Shown here: one piece after another, positions 16,718-23,672 of the stretch
Numbering within the stretch: position 1 is the first letter of the stretch
Layout: every line of letters starts with the position of its first letter
Source of the DNA: Bacteroidales bacterium
Lineage (GTDB): Bacteria; Bacteroidota; Bacteroidia; Bacteroidales; F082
DNA: 64,000 nt
Assembly (NCBI GenBank): GCA_017508895.1
Contig: JAFWRA010000247.1
Span: forward strand, 1 to 64,000
Direction of reading: 5' to 3'
Program-made: the position numbers and the translations under genes
Notes under the pieces: model-generated
What the model saw: only the letters and a program-made list of their open reading frames with translations
The model's database searches: none
What the model was told of the DNA's origin: nothing

Positions 16718-17994
16718 TTCGATAACCAATTCGCTGGGTTTTGTCGGTTTTGTTCCTTTAGTAGCTCGAAGTGGAGCTCCGTCTTGTCCTCGGTCTTGTT
16801 GGTGTGCACCGTTCCGATGTTCTGTTTGGTCTTCACCTTGTCGCCGCGTTTTACAGTGACATTTTCGAGGTTGGAATACACGGTGAAATACTCGCCATGG
16901 CGGATGATGACGACGGTATTGGCACCCGTCAGTTTGACTACGCTGGCCACCTCGCCTTCGAACACAGCGCGGGCTTGGGCACCTTCGGTGGTGGCAATGT
17001 CGATGCCGTTGTTGGTGACGGTGACCTTGTCGGAGACCACAGAAGCGTGCTTGCCGAAGGATGAGGAGATGACACCGCGTTCCACTGGCCAGGGCAGGTT
17101 GCCTTTGTTGTTGACGAAGTTGGACGACAGCGTCTTCTCAGCGGGAGTCAAGGCCATGCCTTTTTCTTTGGGTGCGGGTGCTGTAGTGGCCTTGCCTTTA
17201 TTGGCATTTTTCTTGGCCTCTTCCTTTCGTTTCCTTTCGGCTTCCGCATTGGCCTTGCGTATTTCTTCGGCGATAATGTCGTCGATGGCCTTTTGTAGTT
17301 TTTTGGCCTGCTGCTGCTTGTTCTTGATATCTTGCTGGATGCTACCTTCTTTTTTCTTGAGCTTGGCCACTTGCCCGTTGAGGTCTTTCTTTTCTTTTTG
17401 TAGGGCTTCCTGTTGGGCTTTCTCGTCTTTCAGCATGGCAGCTTGTTCTTCGCGGGCTTTTTGGCTGGCTTCCACCTCGTCGTTGATGCGTCGTTCGGTG
17501 CTGACGATTTGGTCGATTTTGACCTTTCTGGCCTCGTTGAACTCACGGATGTAGCGTAGCCGTCTGAAAGCTTGGTTGAAATCCTTGGAAGCGAAAACAA
17601 AACCTAACATATCATAATGGCTGCGGTTTTTGTTGGCGAAGACAATCATTTTCGCGTATTCCTTGCGAAGTTTCTTCAAGTCGGAATTGAGCGTTTTGAT
17701 GTTGCTTTGTCCCGTGTTGATTTCCTCGTCTAAGACGGCGATTTGCTGGTTGTAGGCCTTGATGAGGTTCTCGCGCTGCTTGATTTTCTTGTCGAGTAGG
17801 TTGACTTCATTAAGGGTCATTTCCTTATCCTTTTTGGTCTTTTTCAGCAGTTGGTTGGCGGTCGAGATTTCTTTCTGCAACGAATTAATTTCGCTCTGCA
17901 ACTGCTTCTTCGACTTACCTTTCGTTTTTTGGCCGAAAGTCGGTGAAACAAGTGCCAAGAGCAATAAAACCAATATGATATGCAGTTTCTTCAT
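16714..17994 (-). CDS. EnvC-like murein hydrolase activator (coiled coil + degenerate LytM/M23)
   Basis: This 426-residue protein has a signal peptide (1-22), long coiled coils (about 22-260) and a charged linker with Ala/Lys repeats. The LytM domain is at about 305-426. The zinc site of M23 peptidases is lost: the first motif reads NNGIDI instead of H-x-x-x-D, and the C-terminal HxH reads HFE. This matches EnvC/NlpD-type proteins, which do not cut peptidoglycan but activate amidases during cell separation. It overlaps DUF4292 upstream (ATGA) and the small lipoprotein downstream (ATGA). Periplasmic location is expected. Confidence 0.88.
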   Translation of the reverse strand: MKKLHIILVLLLLALVSPTFGQKTKGKSKKQLQSEINSLQKEISTANQLLKKTKKDKEMTLNEVNLLDKKIKQRENLIKAYNQQIAVLDEEINTGQSNIKTLNSDLKKLRKEYAKMIVFANKNRSHYDMLGFVFASKDFNQAFRRLRYIREFNEARKVKIDQIVSTERRINDEVEASQKAREEQAAMLKDEKAQQEALQKEKKDLNGQVAKLKKKEGSIQQDIKNKQQQAKKLQKAIDDIIAEEIRKANAEAERKRKEEAKKNANKGKATTAPAPKEKGMALTPAEKTLSSNFVNNKGNLPWPVERGVISSSFGKHASVVSDKVTVTNNGIDIATTEGAQARAVFEGEVASVVKLTGANTVVIIRHGEYFTVYSNLENVTVKRGDKVKTKQNIGTVHTNKTEDKTELHFELLKEQNRQNPANWLSK

Positions 17995-18548
17995 TGCTTT
18001 TTCAGTAGTCGGAACCGTTCCATCTTGTCAGTAATTTTGAGTGGGAAAGTCGTTTTCTCGTTCAAGCGGATGTTATTGTATCTGATTTTGGCGGAAAGCT
18101 CGCCCATCATGAAAGTTTTCAACAGAACGGTCTGGTTTTCAACGGGAGGAAGACCTTGATTATTGTCCAAAAGCAAAATTTGCACCAACGGCAGACTGAG
18201 CGGCATACCAAGTTGAGCGGAAACGGTGTCCAAAGGCTCAGCCAAATAGGTCTTTTCCATGCGGTTGAGAATCCAAACGGAGTCGTTGCTGAATTTTGCG
18301 CGTAGCACTTCCACACCCATAGTGGCGGTCACGTTGAGCCAAATGATGCTGTCTTTCCGCATCCTGAGTTGCCCTGACAAGTCGTTATAAGCCATGCCAT
18401 TGCCCTCAGCTTGGATGGCCATGTTGGCGGTGAGCCATTCAAAGGTTTGGAGCTGCTGCGGCTGCACGGTTTTCTTTCGCGAGGCGCAGGAGGCAAATAG
18501 CAGCGAAGCAAAAAGGAAAAGTATTGCTATTTTCGGGAAGCGGGGCAT
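17991..18548 (-). CDS. DUF4292 lipoprotein
   Basis: This 185-residue protein has a lipoprotein signal ending in the lipobox FASC (near Cys21). The exported domain begins FEWLTANMAIQAEGNGMAYNDLSGQLRMRKDSIIWLNVT, which is typical of DUF4292. That family has a LolA/LolB-like beta fold in my understanding, so lipid or lipoprotein handling is possible but unproven. The start is ATG at 18548; an in-frame TTG just before it is ignored. It is coupled to the EnvC-like gene by an ATGA overlap and lies 13 bases after the HEPN gene. Confidence 0.8.
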   Translation of the reverse strand: MPRFPKIAILFLFASLLFASCASRKKTVQPQQLQTFEWLTANMAIQAEGNGMAYNDLSGQLRMRKDSIIWLNVTATMGVEVLRAKFSNDSVWILNRMEKTYLAEPLDTVSAQLGMPLSLPLVQILLLDNNQGLPPVENQTVLLKTFMMGELSAKIRYNNIRLNEKTTFPLKITDKMERFRLLKKQ

Positions 18549-18561
18549 CAAAAAAGAAGCA

Positions 18562-18957
18562 TTAATTCAATAAACCTTCAATGATTGTTACAAGTTCTTT
18601 TGCTTTGGATATCATCGGAAGCACTTCTTCTTCAGTTGTTTCAAAAAGGCAAGTGTAGTCGCTTTTCTCTCGCATATTTTCCAAACGGGCAAATAGTCGT
18701 CCATATTCCACATCGATGATGCCTTCCTTGACAAAATGCTTGCTGAAAAGCACGGAAACTCCTTGATGCGATTCAGCATGAAGTTCATTTTTGATAAGCA
18801 AAGCAGTGACAGCATGAAACACCGCGTAATACACACGGTTGGCCAAAGTGTCCCACAATTTCGCATTTTCAAGAATTGGGAACTGGTCTATCAATCGGTG
18901 GGCTTTCTCGATTTCAAACTCCACCATGATTTTTCTTTCGTCTTCGCCGAGGCTCAT
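18562..18957 (-). CDS. HEPN-domain toxin of a HEPN/MNT module
   Basis: This 131-residue all-helical protein has a HEPN domain. The region NRVYYAVFHAV contains R-x6-H, matching the R-x4-6-H catalytic motif of HEPN RNases. Such proteins pair with a small nucleotidyltransferase antitoxin; here that gene overlaps by 4 bases (ATGA) upstream. In HepT/MntA pairs the antitoxin blocks the toxin by AMPylating a Tyr near the motif, and RVYYAVFH has two Tyr residues that could serve. Toxicity is not shown by sequence. The gene lies 13 bases before DUF4292 and may share its transcript. Confidence 0.85.
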   Translation of the reverse strand: MSLGEDERKIMVEFEIEKAHRLIDQFPILENAKLWDTLANRVYYAVFHAVTALLIKNELHAESHQGVSVLFSKHFVKEGIIDVEYGRLFARLENMREKSDYTCLFETTEEEVLPMISKAKELVTIIEGLLN

Positions 18958-19271
18958 ATCAGTACGATTTTGTCTTGTTCAACATTGTGGTAAAAAGGAG
19001 AAAATGACATATTGACCCATTGGTTCATTGTGTAAAGATGGGCTGAAATTGGGATGCCATAGTCATATCCCAAAGAAATGAAAGGATAGGAATAATTGTC
19101 GAAATCAGAAAACTCCTCTTTGTCCTTGTTTAGCAAGATGAGCAAATCCCAATCTGAATCGGGCCTGAAATCGCCTCGGGCACGCGACCCATAAAGGTAC
19201 AAATGTCCATCGGCAGGAATAATTTCCTGGCCCAATTGTTGGATCTTATTGAGGATGTCTTTTGCTGACAT
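18954..19271 (-). CDS. MNT-domain nucleotidyltransferase antitoxin
   Basis: This 105-residue protein has the minimal nucleotidyltransferase signature GSRARGDFRPDSDWD (about residues 28-42). That fits GS-x10-D-x-D, the pattern of MntA-type AMPylating antitoxins. YGSRARGDFRPDSDWDLLIL is its core. It is the first gene of the pair, with its own -7 box, and overlaps the HEPN gene as ATGA. This order (antitoxin first, coupled) is common in such modules. Confidence 0.87.
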   Translation of the reverse strand: MSAKDILNKIQQLGQEIIPADGHLYLYGSRARGDFRPDSDWDLLILLNKDKEEFSDFDNYSYPFISLGYDYGIPISAHLYTMNQWVNMSFSPFYHNVEQDKIVLI

Positions 19272-19296
19272 AACACTTTTGGATTATTTCTTGCTG

Positions 19297-19304
19297 CAAA
19301 AATA
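19297..19304 (-). promoter_or_regulatory. -7 box for the HEPN/MNT pair
   Basis: TATTTTTG followed by CAGC on the minus strand fits TAnnTTTG, 25 bases before the MNT start at 19271. It may also drive the DUF4292-EnvC genes downstream. Confidence 0.6.
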
Positions 19305-19343
19305 CACATTTTCGGGAATATCAACAGTTTCCCAAAACAAAAC

Positions 19344-19383
19344 TGCCACGAATCACACAATCAATTTTGCGCGATTCATGGCA
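19344..19383. repeat. Imperfect inverted repeat
   Basis: TGCCACGAATC (19344-19354) pairs with GATTCATGGCA (19373-19383), with one mismatch in 11. It lies between the TPR gene and the HEPN/MNT pair. There is no T-run, so it does not look like a simple terminator. Similar GCCACGAATTACAC-type elements occur in other Bacteroidota genomes (from memory). Confidence 0.55.
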
Positions 19384-19460
19384 ATATGATTATTGGCGGT
19401 CATATTCCAGGCCGTAGGCAAGTTGTCCCTATGATTTTTGTTTCCAAAGCCTCAAAATCA

Positions 19461-21080
19461 TCAATTTTTCAGTTTATTCATGATGGCCTCGTAGTGTTTG
19501 GTGTAGGTTTCATCTGGCTCTTTCAGCAGTTTCATGGCTTTTTTCATGTGTTTTTCGGCTTCCTTGTAGTTGCCTTTCATGTAGAGTACCCAGGCGTGTG
19601 TGTCCAAATAAGTCGGGTTGTCGGGCTCGGCAGCGATGGCTTTGGTCGACATCTCCAAGGCCTTATCCAAGTCTTGGCCTTTTAGGGCAAGATAATAGGC
19701 GTAGTTGTTCAAGACCAACACATTGTCGGGGTCGTTGCGCAAAGTGCGGTCGTAGGCCTCAAATGCTTTTTCTTCATCGCCTTGCTCATGGTAGAGGTCA
19801 CCCAAGAATGCATCAAAGTTGGCCATTTGTATCTTATCGGTAGTGTATCTCCTCCCCTTTTCCAAATAGTCGATGGCATTTTCGTTATCTTTTAAAACGG
19901 CACTCGCCACACCTGCGTACCAATAGAACACAGGTTGCATGGGATAGTATTTCAAGGCAGCCACGGCATGGTCACGGACAGCCTGGTTCTCGTCGAGTCG
20001 GCTCTCGCTGATGATGAGGTTTTGCCAGCCATAAAAGTTGGTGCTGTCGATGGCCAAGGCTTTCTGGTACAGCTCTTTCGACTTCACAGCGTTCTCATTG
20101 ATGATGTAGTATGAACCAAGGATGAGATAGCCGAGTTTGTTGTCGGGATGGGTCTCTATGAAAGCCTCGCCGCATTGCTTCGCTTGCATTTCCATTTGCG
20201 ATGAGCCTTGGTTGTTGTTCATCCAATAGTCATAGATGTTGGCCTTGGTGGTGAGGTCAAGGTTTTTGTTGCGGATGGCGGCAATCAGCTCGTCGAAGGC
20301 CTTGTCTTTGTCGCCGTTCTTTTCGTAAAACTCAAGCAAAGAGATGTTGATATACGGGTCGTTGGGGTTGAGTTCCTTGATTTTCTCAAAGGCCTTCAAC
20401 GCTTCCTTTTCCTTTCCGTTTTCGGTGTAGACTTGAGCCAACATGCTGTAATAGCGCACGTTCTCCGGGTTCTCCTTGATGAGTTTCTCCAATTCGGCTA
20501 TGAGCTTTTTGTCGTTGCCCTGACGCTTGTAGATGTTGAGGCGTTGCTCGGTGATGATTTCGCTTGGCCCGACTTGTTCTTCCAGCAGGTTCATATAGGT
20601 CAAGGCTTTGTCGAGTTGTCCCATACTCAGGTAAGCGTCAATTAATTCACTCAGCACTTCGGTATCGTCGGGGTATTTTTTGGTGAGTTCTTCATAGAGG
20701 TTGATGAAGTCGTCGTATTGCTCCAAATTACGGTAAAACAGACCCAAACGCAGTTGATACCACTTGTTCTCAGGGTTTGTTTTGACGGCTTTCTGTATCA
20801 TACTGAAAGCTTCTTCAACGCGCCCAGCGTTGTAGTATTGTTCGCTCAGTTCGTACATGCTGGCATCGTCGTTGGGCCAGTAGCGTAAAGCTTGCTCGAA
20901 GTTGCGGATGGCACCTTCGGTGTCCTCGCGGTACTTGCTCTGAAGGCCGTTTGAGAAGTAAGTGGCGTTCTTCTTCTTGTCGGGCTGACTGTTGTATTCC
21001 GATTCCACTTGTTGCGCGATGCCGTTGAAGCAAAGACAACAAATCAAGGTAGTGATGAGTATGGATTTTAGCTTATTCAT
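19461..21080 (-). CDS. Exported tetratricopeptide-repeat protein
   Basis: This 539-residue protein has a signal peptide (1-22, cleaving near GIAQQ) and is then almost entirely TPR helices, about 12 repeats. Typical units are DTEGAIRNFEQALRYWPND, GRVEEAFSMIQKAVKTNPEN and the units around ENAIDYLEKGRRYTTD. It has no catalytic domain. TPR proteins of this kind act as periplasmic or outer-membrane scaffolds. The gene follows dut and precedes the DUF4292/EnvC genes in the transcription direction, with the HEPN/MNT pair in between, so an envelope role is plausible but unproven. Confidence 0.85.
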   Translation of the reverse strand: MNKLKSILITTLICCLCFNGIAQQVESEYNSQPDKKKNATYFSNGLQSKYREDTEGAIRNFEQALRYWPNDDASMYELSEQYYNAGRVEEAFSMIQKAVKTNPENKWYQLRLGLFYRNLEQYDDFINLYEELTKKYPDDTEVLSELIDAYLSMGQLDKALTYMNLLEEQVGPSEIITEQRLNIYKRQGNDKKLIAELEKLIKENPENVRYYSMLAQVYTENGKEKEALKAFEKIKELNPNDPYINISLLEFYEKNGDKDKAFDELIAAIRNKNLDLTTKANIYDYWMNNNQGSSQMEMQAKQCGEAFIETHPDNKLGYLILGSYYIINENAVKSKELYQKALAIDSTNFYGWQNLIISESRLDENQAVRDHAVAALKYYPMQPVFYWYAGVASAVLKDNENAIDYLEKGRRYTTDKIQMANFDAFLGDLYHEQGDEEKAFEAYDRTLRNDPDNVLVLNNYAYYLALKGQDLDKALEMSTKAIAAEPDNPTYLDTHAWVLYMKGNYKEAEKHMKKAMKLLKEPDETYTKHYEAIMNKLKN

Positions 21081-21175
21081 TGAATTTCAATAAGTTTCTT
21101 TTATCAAGAATTTGAGAATTAGAGATTTTTACTGAAGTATTTTTGGAATTAGAGATAAAAATCGTGGGCGATTTT

Positions 21176-21613
21176 TTAGTTTTTCCCTGTATGACCGAAT
21201 CCCCCAGCACCGCGCTCGGTTTCCGAAAGAACCTCCACTTGCACGACTTCGGCTTGTTCGCATTTGGCGATAATCATTTGGGCAATGCGGTCGCCGCTGT
21301 TGATGACGAAAGGCTTGTCGGACAGATTAATAAGTATGACACAAATCTGCCCACGATAGTCGGCGTCGATGGTGCCTGGTGAGTTCAAGACGGTGATGCC
21401 GCTTTTGAGCGCAAGGCCGCTACGTGGCCGCACTTGGCCTTCGTAGCCTTCAGGGATTTCCATATAGAGACCGGTTGGCACAAGGCTGCGTTGCATGGGT
21501 TCGAGGGTTATCGAGCCTTCGGGTAGATAGGCACGGAGGTCCATGCCAGCCGAGTTTTTCGTCTCGTAAGCGGGCAGGGGGTTATTTGAGGTGTTGACGA
21601 TGGGTAATTTCAT
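21176..21613 (-). CDS. dut: dUTP diphosphatase
   Basis: This 145-residue protein is a standard trimeric dUTPase that hydrolyses dUTP to dUMP and pyrophosphate, keeping uracil out of DNA. All five motifs are present in order: AGMDLRA (1), [10 protein letters not shown] (2), [14 protein letters not shown] (3, with the catalytic Asp), GDRIAQM (4) and the glycine-rich tail [11 protein letters not shown] (5). It lies 46 bases after the flippase gene; the gap is AT-rich with a repeated AAGATTCAA-like word. Confidence 0.97.
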   Translation of the reverse strand: MKLPIVNTSNNPLPAYETKNSAGMDLRAYLPEGSITLEPMQRSLVPTGLYMEIPEGYEGQVRPRSGLALKSGITVLNSPGTIDADYRGQICVILINLSDKPFVINSGDRIAQMIIAKCEQAEVVQVEVLSETERGAGGFGHTGKN

Positions 21614-21659
21614 ATTTGTAATTTAAAGATTCAAAATTTAAGATTTAATACTTTAAGAT

Positions 21660-23162
21660 TCAAGATTTGGAGATTTTTCTTTTGGCGAAAGAGACAACAC
21701 CATTCACTAGGTCCTTTTCTTTCCAGCAGATGAAAGCGAAGAAGACCAGCAGCAGTCCCGTGTTGACAACCAATGTCCAAATGGTACTCTCAATATGGAT
21801 GTTTTTTTGGACGAAAAACAGGACGACAGCCATGGCAAAATAGATGAAAGCCGACTTTAATTCATAGGGTATAGGGGCTTTCTTCTGTCCGACGAAATAT
21901 GATAGTACCATGCAAGTGCCATAACCAGCAAAGCCGCCCCAAGCGCAAGCCATATAACCGTATTTGGGCACAAAAATGAAATTGATGGCCAACAATACCA
22001 CGCAGCCGATGGCACTGAAAATGGCTCCCCACCAGGTCTCGTCGGTGAGTTTGTACCAGAACGAGAGGTTGAAATAGATGCCCATGAAGATTTCGGCCAT
22101 CATCACGATGGGCACCACACGCAGGCCTTCCCAATAGTCGGACTTGATGATGTATTTCAAGATGGGCATGTACATCACCACGGCAAGGAAAGCCAACAGC
22201 GTAAAGATAATGAAGTATTTCATCACCTTGGCTTGGGTCTCCTTGTCGGCGGAGTCGCGCTTCCCGCCAAAGACGAAAGGCTCATAGGCATAACGGAAGG
22301 CTTGCGTAATCATCGCCATGATCATCGCGATTTTCACACAAGCGCCATAGATGCCCAACTGCACATCGCCCTCCTCACCTGGAACGATAAAACGATAACA
22401 AATCTTATCGGCCACTTGGTTGAGAATGCCAGCTAAACCTAAGAGCAGTAACGGCCATGTGTAATGCAGCATCTGTTTCAGCAAATCACGGTCAAGGCCG
22501 AAACGCAACTTCTTGATTTCAGGGATGAAGCAGAGTGTTATCAAACTTGTGCATATAAGGTTGACGATGAAGATATAACCAACCTGATAGCTGTTTTCAT
22601 ACCAACCCATTAGTGCAGGATGGCTCTCTTTCAACCCAGGCGCAACCAAGAAAATGAACAAGTTTAGTCCAATATTTAAGAAGATGAACAGCAGTTTTAA
22701 TGTGGCAAATTTAATGGCCTTGTTTTCGTAACGCAACCGGGCAAACAAAATGGCTTGAAAGGCATCCAAAGCCACGATGATGGCCATGATTTCTACGTAT
22801 TCAGGATGGTTAGCGTAGTGCAAGGCATTGGAGATGGGTTTAAGGAAAATGCTAACCAAAACCACAAACAGCAGAGAAACAAATCCTACTGACAAGGCTG
22901 AAGTAGAAAAGGCTTTATTGGGGTCAACGCCTTCCTTGTTGGAGAAGCGGAAAAAGGTTGTCTCCATGCCAAAGGTCAAGAGGACAAGAAGCAAGGCAGT
23001 GTAGGCATACAGGTTTGTTACGATACCGTAGCCTCCTGATTCAGCGGCGATTTTATAGGTATAAAGCGGGACGAGCAGGTAGTTCAAAAACCTGCCGATG
23101 ATGCTGCTGAGGCCGTAAATGGCGGTTTGCTTCGCGAGCGAGCCTAATCTGTTTTCTGCCAT
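21660..23162 (-). CDS. MOP-superfamily oligosaccharide flippase (Wzx/MurJ-like)
   Basis: This 500-residue protein has about 14 membrane helices. The N-terminus GSLAKQTAIYGLSSIIGRFLNYLLVPLYT and the internal SRFSNKEG-like loop place it in the polysaccharide-exporter part of the MOP family. It would flip lipid-linked glycans across the inner membrane. It is distinct from the second flippase at the right edge (63699), so the window has two. It lies in an operon with dut and, upstream, an ExbD-like lipoprotein and a histidine kinase, not with glycosyltransferases. The cargo is therefore uncertain and might be a housekeeping glycan. Confidence 0.85.
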   Translation of the reverse strand: MAENRLGSLAKQTAIYGLSSIIGRFLNYLLVPLYTYKIAAESGGYGIVTNLYAYTALLLVLLTFGMETTFFRFSNKEGVDPNKAFSTSALSVGFVSLLFVVLVSIFLKPISNALHYANHPEYVEIMAIIVALDAFQAILFARLRYENKAIKFATLKLLFIFLNIGLNLFIFLVAPGLKESHPALMGWYENSYQVGYIFIVNLICTSLITLCFIPEIKKLRFGLDRDLLKQMLHYTWPLLLLGLAGILNQVADKICYRFIVPGEEGDVQLGIYGACVKIAMIMAMITQAFRYAYEPFVFGGKRDSADKETQAKVMKYFIIFTLLAFLAVVMYMPILKYIIKSDYWEGLRVVPIVMMAEIFMGIYFNLSFWYKLTDETWWGAIFSAIGCVVLLAINFIFVPKYGYMACAWGGFAGYGTCMVLSYFVGQKKAPIPYELKSAFIYFAMAVVLFFVQKNIHIESTIWTLVVNTGLLLVFFAFICWKEKDLVNGVVSFAKRKISKS

Positions 23163-23169
23163 AGGTCGT

Positions 23170-23661
23170 TTAGATTTCGGTTATAGTTTCAAAGACTCTT
23201 ATTGGAACGGTATTATTGATGATTTTAGTTTGTTCTTCATCAAGTTGGTCGTAAGTTTTTTTGAATATCTTTATTGACAACTCATCTTTCCTCTCTTTAA
23301 AAGCCTGTAATATTTCTTTTTGTACGTCTAAATAGCGTGCAAATAAAGCGTTCCTGTCTGCATCAAAATAGACAATTCCTTTTGAATACAAAATGGTGTC
23401 TATATTATCAATAGTTTTCCATTCTACTTCTGGAGCGTTATTATCGCCAGGATGTGGTGTTATGAAGTTTTTTACCAAATCTTTTAGTTCTTCTAATGCG
23501 GTTTCGTGACCATTGACAAGTATTTTGTTATTTCCGTCTAAATAAACCCGCATTACATTTTGTTCGCCAATTCTTGTGTCTTCAAGATTTGGAGCAACGA
23601 ATAGACTTGCACAAGACGTTAAGATACAGGTTAAACACAGTATGTAAAGCGTTTTTTTCAT
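23170..23661 (-). CDS. Lipoprotein with an ExbD/TolR-like periplasmic domain
   Basis: This 163-residue protein starts with a lipoprotein signal (lipobox LTSC, Cys17). The mature part resembles the periplasmic domain of Bacteroidota ExbD. VYLDGNNKILVNGHETALEELKDLV matches the beta-strand/'ng...leeL' part. DADRNALFARYLDVQKEILQAFKERKDEL and the following IFKKTYDQLDEEQTKII match the YxxYIxVQNELxxAYNELRDEL tail. The transmembrane helix with the essential Asp of ExbD/TolR is absent. It cannot be part of a proton channel, but might bind peptidoglycan or a partner. It sits 11 bases after a histidine kinase and 7 bases before a flippase. The ExbD relation is by reading, not by search. Confidence 0.6.
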   Translation of the reverse strand: MKKTLYILCLTCILTSCASLFVAPNLEDTRIGEQNVMRVYLDGNNKILVNGHETALEELKDLVKNFITPHPGDNNAPEVEWKTIDNIDTILYSKGIVYFDADRNALFARYLDVQKEILQAFKERKDELSIKIFKKTYDQLDEEQTKIINNTVPIRVFETITEI

Positions 23662-23672
23662 GTATTTTGTTC

